A stretch of 5,258 bases of DNA from Natronohydrobacter sp. (GTDB lineage Bacteria > Pseudomonadota > Alphaproteobacteria > Rhodobacterales > Rhodobacteraceae): NCBI GenBank assembly GCA_007123015.1, contig SKSL01000096.1, positions 1 to 5,258 of the forward strand. Reading direction: 5' to 3'. The position numbers and the translations under genes are program-made. The notes below the pieces were generated by a model. That model was not told the DNA's origin, made no database searches, and saw only the letters and a program-made list of their open reading frames with translations. Positions 1 to 5,258 of the stretch are shown piece after piece; the stretch's first letter is position 1; each line of letters begins with the position of its first letter.

Positions 1-154
1 AATCCAGCCGATACAGCCCGCGCCCGGCATGGGTTTCCAGATAGCTGAACGGCTTGTCCTTTTTTGCCATGTAATCCAGCACCCAGGCCAGAAGCGCGTG
101 TTTGTGCACATCTGCCAGATTGCCTGCGTGATAGAGATGTTGATAGGACAGCAT
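1..154 (-). CDS. rlmJ: RlmJ, 23S rRNA (adenine-2030-N6)-methyltransferase, N-terminal fragment (runs off left edge)
   Basis: RlmJ is a SAM-dependent enzyme that methylates N6 of A2030 in 23S rRNA. Reading the minus strand from the ATG at 154-152 gives 51 codons with no stop; the rest of the gene, normally about 280 residues in all, lies outside the window. The visible start is strongly family-like: MLSYQHLYHAGNLADVHKH (residues 1-19) parallels the E. coli start MLSYRHSFHAGNHADVLKH. KDKPFSYLETHAGRG (residues 32-46) matches KDKPFLYLDTHAGAG, which holds the SAM-binding motif I. The catalytic DPP motif lies beyond the edge and cannot be checked. No strong Shine-Dalgarno sequence precedes the ATG, and the two nearby upstream ATGs are out of frame, so this start is well fixed. 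The gene diverges from the aminotransferase. The assignment rests on similarity recalled from the E. coli protein. Confidence 0.93.
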   Translation of the reverse strand, partial: MLSYQHLYHAGNLADVHKHALLAWVLDYMAKKDKPFSYLETHAGRGLYRLD

Positions 155-158
155 ATCG

Positions 159-178
159 GCGCATGTGACATGGTGCGC
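159..178. repeat. Small inverted repeat in the divergent promoter region (possible operator)
   Basis: GCGCA (159-163) and TGCGC (174-178) are perfect inverted arms around 10 bases. Nested inside, and offset, is an 11-base dyad CATGT-G-ACATG (162-172). The site lies 5-24 bases upstream of the rlmJ start codon and overlaps both weak promoter candidates, which is where an operator would sit. The arms are short and such dyads arise by chance in GC-rich DNA, so an operator role is only a possibility. Confidence 0.25.
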
Positions 179-240
179 GACTGATTTCAATCGCTCTGGT
201 GATGGTGACGCGCGCGCCCCACCATCTCACTGCAAAGCCC

Positions 241-244
241 GAGG
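241..244 (+). promoter_or_regulatory. Ribosome binding site that decides the aminotransferase start
   Basis: GAGG at 241-244 is followed by a 5-base spacer and the ATG at 250. This is the only well-placed Shine-Dalgarno-like sequence near the possible in-frame starts. The alternatives GTG 199 and ATG 202 would add 16-17 residues (VTRAPHHLTAKPEVP and neighbours) that do not look like part of the aminotransferase fold and are not preceded by such a site. Confidence 0.6.
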
Positions 245-249
245 TTCCC

Positions 250-1428
250 ATGCATCTCAACCCCCATCTGGCCGCGACTCAGGCCCCGCCGGTCATGGAG
301 GCCCGTCGCTGGATCGCAGAGACCTGCTTTCCACCCGAGCGCCCGCTTCTGAACCTGTCCCAGGCCGCGCCTGTCGTGCCCCCGCCTGCCCCTTTGCGTG
401 CAGCCATGGCGCAGGCATTGCAAGAACCGGCAACACATCTTTACGGGCCAGTGCTGGGTCTGCCGGAACTGCGCGCAGCATTGGCGTCGCGGATGTCGCG
501 GCTTTATCGCGGCGCGATCGCGGCGCGTCAGATCGCGATCACATCGGGCTGCAATCAGGCGTTTTGCGCATCGATTTCCGCCTTGGCCAGCGCTGGGGAC
601 GCTGTGATCCTGCCAACACCATGGTATTTCAACCATGCGATGTGGCTATCGATGCAAGGGATCGAGGCCGTGCCCCTGCCCTGCGACCATAGCCTGATCC
701 CTGACCCGGACGCCGCCCGTTCCCTGATCACGCCACGCACCCGCGCCATCGCGCTGGTCACGCCCAACAACCCCACTGGGACTGAATATCCGGCCGAAAC
801 CATGGCAGCGTTTCGCGACCTGGCCCGCGCGCAGGGTCTGGCGCTGGTCGTGGATGAGACCTATCGCGATTTCCTCAGCCATGTGGCCCCTCCGCATGAT
901 CTGTTCACGGATCCGGACTGGGACGACACGCTGATCCATCTCTACAGCTTCTCGAAAGCCTATCGCCTGACTGGCCACCGGGTCGGCGCGATTGCGGCCA
1001 GCGCCGCGCATCTGGCCGAGATCGAGAAAATCCTCGATTCGGTCACGATCTGCCCCACGACACTCGGTCAGCGCGCAGCACTTTGGGGGATCGAGCAGCT
1101 TGACGACTGGCTGGCTGGCGAACGGCGCGAGATCCTCGCACGCCGCGATCACCTGATCGCAGGCTTCGCCACCTTGCCCGACTGGACGCTCTGCGCCGCC
1201 GGGGCCTATTTCGGCTATGTCCGGCATCCCTTCGACAGGCGCTCTGACCGACTGGCAAAACAACTGGTGGCGCAAGCAAGCCTGCTTGTCCTGCCCGGCA
1301 CCATGTTCGCGCCTGTTCAGGACCCGGACGCGCCCCGGCATCTGCGTATCGCTTTCGCCAATGCGGATGCAGCAGGGATCGCGGAACTGACCCGCCGCTT
1401 GCAGGATTTCACCGCTGCCAATTCGTGA
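250..1428 (+). CDS. Fold-type I PLP-dependent aminotransferase (class I/II), substrate unknown
   Basis: This is a 392-residue cytoplasmic protein of the aspartate aminotransferase superfamily, which moves amino groups between amino acids and 2-oxo acids. The fold-type I landmarks appear in order: LYGPVLGLPELRAAL (64-78) with the conserved Tyr65-Gly66; TSGCNQA (98-104), the phosphate/cofactor loop; aromatic Trp125-Tyr126 that would stack near the PLP ring; TPNNPTG (171-177), with Asn174 contacting PLP; VDETYRDF (201-208), with Asp202 bonding the pyridine nitrogen; and SFSKAYRLTGHRVG (233-246), with Lys236 forming the Schiff base and Arg244 the phosphate contact. HLRIAF (364-369) supplies Arg366, the substrate carboxylate clamp. 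All key residues are present and the length is normal, so it should be active. Motifs alone do not separate aspartate, aromatic, alanine or methionine specificity. A link to aromatic amino acids is tempting because trpE lies two genes downstream, but that is inference. The start at 250 is chosen for its GAGG site. It may be read through into the PpiD gene, 74 bases downstream. Confidence 0.93.
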   Translation: MHLNPHLAATQAPPVMEARRWIAETCFPPERPLLNLSQAAPVVPPPAPLRAAMAQALQEPATHLYGPVLGLPELRAALASRMSRLYRGAIAARQIAITSGCNQAFCASISALASAGDAVILPTPWYFNHAMWLSMQGIEAVPLPCDHSLIPDPDAARSLITPRTRAIALVTPNNPTGTEYPAETMAAFRDLARAQGLALVVDETYRDFLSHVAPPHDLFTDPDWDDTLIHLYSFSKAYRLTGHRVGAIAASAAHLAEIEKILDSVTICPTTLGQRAALWGIEQLDDWLAGERREILARRDHLIAGFATLPDWTLCAAGAYFGYVRHPFDRRSDRLAKQLVAQASLLVLPGTMFAPVQDPDAPRHLRIAFANADAAGIAELTRRLQDFTAANS

Positions 1429-1502
1429 GCGGCCAGCGCTTGCCCCGGACCGCGGCATTGCTTACACACGCTCCACGATCTTCTGATGCCCCGTAAGCGA
1501 GT
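1429..1502 (+). promoter_or_regulatory. Short gap before the PpiD gene with a weak promoter candidate
   Basis: This gap holds TTGCTT (1458-1463) and TCTGAT (1482-1487), 18 bases apart. They match the sigma-70 -35 and -10 boxes only partly, at 4 of 6 positions each. If used, the start would fall about 9 bases before the PpiD ATG. A 6-bp inverted repeat, GCTTAC (1460-1465) and GTAAGC (1493-1498), encloses most of this candidate and ends 4 bases before the ATG at 1503. No convincing terminator with a T-run follows the aminotransferase, so read-through into ppiD is possible. Confidence 0.22.
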
Positions 1503-3365
1503 ATGCGCATGACCAAGACACCGAAGAAAACCAAATGGAGCGCGAAGAATATCGCCGCGGGCTTTCTGATGGCCCTGCTTGCGCTCAGCCTGTTGGGTTT
1601 CGGCGTCGAAGGCTTCGGGGGTCGCACCAATACCATTGGCACTGTGGGCGACCGCAAGATCACCACCAATGAATACGGTCGCGCCCTGCAAAGTGAATTG
1701 CGCGCTCTGCAAAGCCAGTTCGGACAAGCGATCACCATGGAACAGGCGCGGCTGTTCGGGCTGGACCAGATGGTGCTGGAACAATTGGTGACAGGCGCTG
1801 TACTGGATAATGAGACTGCGCGTCTTGGCATTTCCGCAGGCGATACTGTCATCCAGCGCGAGATTACGGCGATCTCTGCCTTTCAGGGGCTGGACGGGCG
1901 TTTCGACCGCGAAGCCTATCGCTTTGCCCTGCGCAATATCGACATGACCGAACGTGATTTCGAGGAATCGATCCGCGAAGATGTTGCGCGCACGATCTTG
2001 CAGCGCGCTGTCACCAGTGGGGCGGCAGCACCTGACAGTCTGGTGACGCCACTGCTGGAATTCCAGAGCCAGACGCGCGATATGAGCGTGATCACGCTGA
2101 CTGCCGAGAACCTGCCTGAGCCTGTCGGACAACCCGATGCAGCCACGCTGGAAGCCTTCTATCAGGCGCATATCGAGCGCTACACCTTGCCCGAGGGCAA
2201 GCGCATCCGCTACGCTTGGATCACGCCGGACATGATGGTCGATGAGATCGAAGTGGATGACGCAGTGCTGCGCCAGGCCTATGAGGCGCGGTTGCGCGAA
2301 TTCTCGCAGCCCGAGCGGCGGTTGGTTGAACGTCTGGTGTTTGCGGATCAGGACAGCGCCGCAGAGGCCATGGCGCGGATCACGTCAGGTCAGACCAGTT
2401 TCGAGCAGTTGGTCGCAGAGCGCGGGCTGGATCTGGACGACACGGATATGGGCGATGTGACCCGCGCGCAGCTTGGTGCCGCAGGGGATATGGTCTTCGA
2501 TCTGACCAGCCCCGGCATTGTCGGACCCGCTGAAACCACGCTTGGCCCGGCGATCTTTCGCATGAATGCCATCCTCGCTGCGCAGGAAACCAGTTTCGAA
2601 GAGGCCCGCGAGCAGTTGCGCGAAGAGCAATTCACCGATCTGGCACGGCGCGCTCTGAATGACGATCTGGACCTGTTCGAAGACCTGATCGCCGGTGGCG
2701 CAACAGTCACCGAACTTGCGCAGGAAACCCGGATGGAGCTGGGCGAGATCGACTGGCGCCCCGGTGAGAGCAGCGGCATTGCCGCCTATGAAGCCTTCCG
2801 CAGGGCTGCCCAGAGCTTGCAGGCAGGCGATTTCCCGGAAATCAACCCGTTGGAAGATGGCGGCTTGTTCGTGCTTGAGCTGGTCGACACTCTGCCTGCT
2901 GCGCCGCGCCCCCTCGATGAGGTAAGGTTTCAGGTGATTTCGGAATGGCGCAATGCGCAAGTGCTTGACGGTCTGAGCGAACTGGCCGCGCGCGTTGCAC
3001 AGGATCTGCGTGACGGGACCGAGAGCGCGGGCATCGCCCTCGCGCCAATTCGTTTCGACGGGCTGCGCCGCATGGATATCATGCCCGACCTGCCGCGCGA
3101 TCTGGTCGCAGCTGGCTTCGCGCTGCACCCCGGCGAGGTCGAGACAATCGACGGCACTGGCCGCGTGCATCTTGTGCAGTTGCACGACATCCACAGTGCC
3201 GATCTGATGCTCGACGATGTCGCGATGCTGCGCGACGCGCTGGAAGAGCAGCTCGCGCAAAGTATCGCGCAGGATCTATTCGGATATTTCTCGGCCAGCC
3301 TGCGCGAAGAAACGCCAATCCAGCTGGATCAGCAGGTGATCAACGCAATTCAGGCCGGGTTCTGA
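1503..3365 (+). CDS. ppiD: PpiD-type membrane-anchored periplasmic folding factor (SurA-N / parvulin-like)
   Basis: This 620-residue protein is close to the 623 residues of E. coli PpiD, a chaperone anchored in the inner membrane near the Sec translocon that helps proteins emerging into the periplasm. A basic cytoplasmic start (residues 1-15, KTPKKTKWSAK) leads into one membrane segment (about 16-36) with no signal-peptidase site, giving N-in/C-out topology. A SurA-N-like helical chaperone region follows (about 45-200). A parvulin-like domain spans about 268-358, with G296 and F300 of the G-x-x-x-F pattern and GDMVFDLTSPGIVGPAETTLG at 328-348. Arg277 and Ala350 stand where active parvulins have histidines, as in E. 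coli PpiD, so isomerase activity is doubtful. Two further parvulin-like modules follow (about 385-478 and 490-580), and the C-terminus NAIQAGF is family-like. ATG 1503 and ATG 1509 are both possible starts; 1503 has a weak purine stretch (AAGCGAG) upstream. Its stop lies 6 bases before trpE, so the two are probably one transcript. The family assignment is firm; the gene symbol is by analogy. Confidence 0.9.
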   Translation: MRMTKTPKKTKWSAKNIAAGFLMALLALSLLGFGVEGFGGRTNTIGTVGDRKITTNEYGRALQSELRALQSQFGQAITMEQARLFGLDQMVLEQLVTGAVLDNETARLGISAGDTVIQREITAISAFQGLDGRFDREAYRFALRNIDMTERDFEESIREDVARTILQRAVTSGAAAPDSLVTPLLEFQSQTRDMSVITLTAENLPEPVGQPDAATLEAFYQAHIERYTLPEGKRIRYAWITPDMMVDEIEVDDAVLRQAYEARLREFSQPERRLVERLVFADQDSAAEAMARITSGQTSFEQLVAERGLDLDDTDMGDVTRAQLGAAGDMVFDLTSPGIVGPAETTLGPAIFRMNAILAAQETSFEEAREQLREEQFTDLARRALNDDLDLFEDLIAGGATVTELAQETRMELGEIDWRPGESSGIAAYEAFRRAAQSLQAGDFPEINPLEDGGLFVLELVDTLPAAPRPLDEVRFQVISEWRNAQVLDGLSELAARVAQDLRDGTESAGIALAPIRFDGLRRMDIMPDLPRDLVAAGFALHPGEVETIDGTGRVHLVQLHDIHSADLMLDDVAMLRDALEEQLAQSIAQDLFGYFSASLREETPIQLDQQVINAIQAGF

Positions 3366-3371
3366 GCGAGA

Positions 3372-4898
3372 ATGGCACCGCTGACCCCCGATTTCGCGCA
3401 GTTCGAGGCTGGCTGGGCGCGCGGCGCAAGCCAGCTTGTCTATGCGCGGCTGGCAGCAGATCTGGACACGCCTGTTTCGCTCTATCTGAAACTGGCAGGC
3501 GCAAGCCGGGACAGTTTCATTCTTGAATCGGTCACTGGCGGCGACGTCCGGGGGCGCTATTCGATCATCGGCATGAAGCCCGATCTGATCTGGGACTGTC
3601 GCGGCACGTCGAGCCGGATCAACCGCACGGCCCGGTTCGACCCCGCAGGCTGGGAAGTGCTGGACGGACACCCTCTTGACACGCTACGCGCGCTGCTGAC
3701 GGAAAGCCGGATCGAAATGCCCGACGATCTGCCCGCGGCCAGCGCCGGGCTGTTCGGCTATCTGGGCTATGACATGATACGGCTGGTGGAACATCTGCCC
3801 GACGTGAACCCCGACCCGATCGGCGTGCCGGACGCGATGATGCTGCGCCCGTCGGTCATTGCCGTGCTCGATGGCGTAAAGGGCGAGGTGATCGTCGTCG
3901 CCCCTGCCTGGGCCAGCTCTGGTCTGACGGCGCGGGCCGCCTATGCGCAGGCCGCCGAGCGGGTGATGGACGCTGTGCGCGATCTGGAACGCGCCCTACC
4001 GCAAGCCCCGCGCGATCTGCGTGATGGGGCCGCACCGATTGGCGATCCAGTGTCGAATTTCGCCAAGCCGGACTATCTGGCTGCCGTCGAGAAGGCCAAG
4101 GACTATATCCGCGCAGGCGATATCTTTCAGGTCGTGCCCTCGCAGCGCTGGTCACAGCGTTTCGCGCTGCCTCCTTTTGCGCTTTATCGCTCGCTGCGGC
4201 GCACCAACCCATCGCCCTTCATGTTCTATTTCGATCTGAACGCCGCAGAAGGTCCATTTCAGGTAGTCGGTGCGAGCCCGGAAATCCTTGTGCGGCTGCG
4301 CGAGGGCGAAGTCACCATCCGGCCCATCGCCGGCACGCGCCCGCGTGGAGCCACGCCGGAAGAAGACCGCGCGCATGAAGCCGATCTGCTGGCCGACGAA
4401 AAGGAACTGGCCGAGCATCTGATGCTGCTCGATCTGGGGCGCAATGATGTGGGGCGGGTGGCAAAACTGGGCACGGTGCGCCCGACAGAAGAGTTCATCA
4501 TTGAGCGCTACAGCCATGTGATGCATATCGTCTCGAATGTGGTGGGTGAACTGGCCGAGGGGCAGGATGCACTGTCCGCCCTGCTGGCCGGTCTGCCTGC
4601 GGGTACTGTATCGGGCGCGCCCAAGGTCCGCGCGATGGAAATCATCGACGAGCTGGAACCCGAAAAGCGCGGCGTCTATGGTGGGGGCGCGGGCTATTTC
4701 GCGGCCAATGGCGAGATGGATATGTGCATCTGTCTGCGCACAGCCGTTCTGAAAGATGAGACGCTTTACATTCAGGCGGGTGGCGGTGTGGTTTATGACA
4801 GCGACCCAGAGGCCGAATATCAGGAAACCGTCAACAAATCCCGCGCCCTGCGCCGCGCAGCCGTCGATGCCGGACGCTTTGCCGGGGGGAATGGCTGA
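3372..4898 (+). CDS. trpE: Anthranilate synthase component I (TrpE)
   Basis: TrpE converts chorismate to anthranilate, the first committed step of tryptophan synthesis, using ammonia supplied by the glutaminase TrpG. The 508-residue length is typical of a stand-alone TrpE with no fused glutaminase domain. FILESVTGG (49-57) contains the LES element that binds tryptophan in feedback-inhibited enzymes, with Ser53 matching the Salmonella feedback residue, and GRYSIIG (61-67) follows. The chorismate-binding domain shows, in order, IFQVVPSQRW (251-260), TNPSPFMFYFD (278-288, also part of the tryptophan pocket), PIAGTRPRG (318-326), LLDLGRNDVGRV (352-363), RYSHVMHIVS (379-388, with conserved His382), GTVSGAPKVRAMEIIDELEP (411-430) and QAGGGVVYDSDPEAEYQET (468-486). 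All appear intact, so the enzyme should be active and tryptophan-sensitive. The start lies 6 bases after the ppiD stop with only a weak GAGCGAGA upstream, which suggests translational coupling. No leader peptide or attenuator precedes it. trpG, trpD and trpC are not in the window. Confidence 0.97.
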   Translation: MAPLTPDFAQFEAGWARGASQLVYARLAADLDTPVSLYLKLAGASRDSFILESVTGGDVRGRYSIIGMKPDLIWDCRGTSSRINRTARFDPAGWEVLDGHPLDTLRALLTESRIEMPDDLPAASAGLFGYLGYDMIRLVEHLPDVNPDPIGVPDAMMLRPSVIAVLDGVKGEVIVVAPAWASSGLTARAAYAQAAERVMDAVRDLERALPQAPRDLRDGAAPIGDPVSNFAKPDYLAAVEKAKDYIRAGDIFQVVPSQRWSQRFALPPFALYRSLRRTNPSPFMFYFDLNAAEGPFQVVGASPEILVRLREGEVTIRPIAGTRPRGATPEEDRAHEADLLADEKELAEHLMLLDLGRNDVGRVAKLGTVRPTEEFIIERYSHVMHIVSNVVGELAEGQDALSALLAGLPAGTVSGAPKVRAMEIIDELEPEKRGVYGGGAGYFAANGEMDMCICLRTAVLKDETLYIQAGGGVVYDSDPEAEYQETVNKSRALRRAAVDAGRFAGGNG

Positions 4899-5016
4899 AC
4901 GGGGCTGTCCGCGCGGCACTTGCGGGCGACATCACGCGACTGATCCGCGCGGTCCGGGCAGCGCCAAGACAGGCAAGGATGCTGCAAATGGGCGCAGCAT
5001 GACAATGCGGGCGCGC
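4899..5016. other. Convergent intergenic region between trpE and the PAP2 gene
   Basis: These 118 bases separate the two converging stop codons. They contain the hairpin at 4979-5000 and two copies of the 8-base palindrome CCGCGCGG (4909-4916 and 4945-4952). I see no credible gene here. A plus-strand frame opens at ATG 4891 and stays open to the right edge, but it reads antisense through the PAP2 gene and looks non-coding. Confidence 0.6.
4979..5000. terminator. Hairpin between convergent genes, possible terminator mainly for the PAP2 gene
   Basis: ATGCTGC (4979-4985) and GCAGCAT (4994-5000) form a perfect 7-bp stem around an 8-base loop. On the minus strand the stem starts 16 bases after the PAP2 stop and is followed by CCTTGCCTGTCTTGG, which is mildly T-rich. 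On the plus strand it lies 80 bases after the trpE stop and is followed by GACAATGCGG, with no T-run. It therefore fits the PAP2 transcript better. With no true U-tract on either side it is a weak intrinsic terminator or an RNA-end stabiliser. Confidence 0.45.
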
Positions 5017-5258
5017 TCAGGCATTCGCATGGTTCGCATCGGCCCGGACCATCGGCGCGCGTTCCTGCTGCAACAGGCGCGCGGCGAGCATGGCCGCCAG
5101 AACGAAGGCGATCAGCCCGCCCGGCAGATCGATCAGATGATGCCCGCCATGGGTCAGCGTGGCCGGGATCATCGGCAGGTTCAGCGCCAGCGCGGGCCAG
5201 AACAGCCATGTGCCGCGCGCGAACCAGACCACCATCACGGCCATGACGATGTGATAGG
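5017..5258 (-). CDS. PAP2-superfamily membrane phosphatase, C-terminal fragment (runs off right edge)
   Basis: The minus strand is open from the right edge to the TGA at 5019-5017, giving the last 79 residues; the start lies outside the window. PAP2 enzymes are integral membrane phosphatases or transferases acting on lipid phosphates such as phosphatidic acid or undecaprenyl pyrophosphate. ATLTHGGHHLIDLPGG (residues 32-47 of the fragment) fits the third catalytic motif, with His39 and Asp43 in the H-x-x-x-D spacing. The first visible residues, YH before IVMAVMVVW, look like the end of the second motif (P-S-x-H), cut by the window edge. Two hydrophobic stretches (about 3-31 with short polar breaks, and 44-60) fit membrane helices, and the tail after about residue 62 is charged and soluble. 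The SR pair of the classical third motif is replaced by Ala32-Thr33, closer to the Aur1/inositolphosphotransferase-like branch (PAP2_3). The substrate cannot be told. The ATG at 5244-5242 is internal, not the likely start. Confidence 0.8.
   Translation of the reverse strand, partial: YHIVMAVMVVWFARGTWLFWPALALNLPMIPATLTHGGHHLIDLPGGLIAFVLAAMLAARLLQQERAPMVRADANHANA

Larger units (their letters stand above)
155..249. promoter_or_regulatory. Divergent intergenic region between rlmJ and the aminotransferase gene
   Basis: Both flanking genes start here and point away from each other, so promoters for both should lie here or just inside the coding ends. I see no strong sigma-70 sites. The best minus-strand pair, for rlmJ, is TTGAAA (190-185) and TCACAT (168-163) with a 16-nt spacer; it would start RNA nearly at the ATG. 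The best plus-strand pair is GTGACA (165-170) and TTCAAT (186-191), with a short 15-nt spacer. These two candidates overlap. The promoter role is inferred from gene orientation, and the hexamers are weak. Confidence 0.4.

Noticed and set aside
199..249. Longer aminotransferase start at GTG 199 or ATG 202
   Set aside because: No ribosome site is suitably placed for either, and the extra residues add nothing family-like; ATG 250 has GAGG five bases upstream.
165..692. Plus-strand frame (175 codons) overlapping the start of the aminotransferase
   Set aside because: It is a different frame over the same DNA; the product is Arg/Ala/Ser-rich without motifs, while the competing frame has the full PLP-enzyme signature.
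646..1458. Long minus-strand open frame (270 codons) opposite the aminotransferase gene
   Set aside because: It lies fully antisense to a gene with complete family motifs. Its translation is rich in Arg, Gly, Ala and Gln with no recognisable domain, as expected of a GC-rich shadow frame.
1317..2171. Minus-strand open frame (284 codons) spanning the aminotransferase/PpiD boundary
   Set aside because: It overlaps two well-supported plus-strand genes, shows no known motif and reads as low-information antisense sequence.
2385..3260. Minus-strand open frame (291 codons) opposite the PpiD gene
   Set aside because: It is antisense to a gene whose length and domains match PpiD and has no domain of its own.
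4152..4919. Minus-strand open frame (255 codons) opposite trpE
   Set aside because: It is antisense to the most conserved part of TrpE. The openness comes from codon bias, and the translation has no recognisable features.
4909..4952. Two copies of the palindrome CCGCGCGG (4909-4916 and 4945-4952)
   Set aside because: Eight-base GC palindromes are common by chance in DNA of this composition and the flanking bases do not match, so I do not call a repeat family or binding site.
4891..5258. Plus-strand frame from ATG 4891, overlapping the trpE stop and open to the right edge
   Set aside because: The overlap with the trpE stop looks like an operon junction, but the product is an Arg/Gln/His-rich string antisense to the PAP2 gene, whose H-x-x-x-D motif and membrane helices are convincing.

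Overview
The window looks like an ordinary chromosomal stretch from a GC-rich alphaproteobacterium, most likely in or near the Rhodobacteraceae/Paracoccaceae. This rests on protein character, high GC and the ppiD-like/trpE gene pair; it is inference, not a database result. I see no mobile element, CRISPR array, tRNA or rRNA, and no sign of a novel multi-gene system. Four of the five genes have clear family assignments. The substrate of the fifth, an aminotransferase, cannot be read from sequence.

Layout, left to right: (1) the first 51 codons of rlmJ (23S rRNA m6A2030 methyltransferase) on the minus strand, running off the left edge; (2) a 95-bp divergent intergenic region with a small dyad and only weak promoter-like hexamers; (3) a complete fold-type I PLP aminotransferase on the plus strand; (4) a 74-bp gap; (5) a complete PpiD-type periplasmic folding factor, membrane-anchored and with a degenerate parvulin domain; (6) six bases later, a complete stand-alone trpE (anthranilate synthase component I) that keeps its catalytic motifs and tryptophan-feedback motif; (7) a 118-bp convergent intergenic region with a short hairpin; (8) the C-terminal 79 residues of a PAP2-superfamily membrane phosphatase on the minus strand, running off the right edge.

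The three plus-strand genes face the same way. ppiD and trpE are almost certainly co-transcribed; the aminotransferase may also feed into that unit. No shared pathway links the PpiD-like protein to TrpE. trpE has no leader or attenuator of its own, and its glutaminase partner trpG is not in the window because the next gene lies convergently. Visible control of tryptophan synthesis here is therefore allosteric (the LES motif near the TrpE N-terminus) rather than by transcription attenuation.
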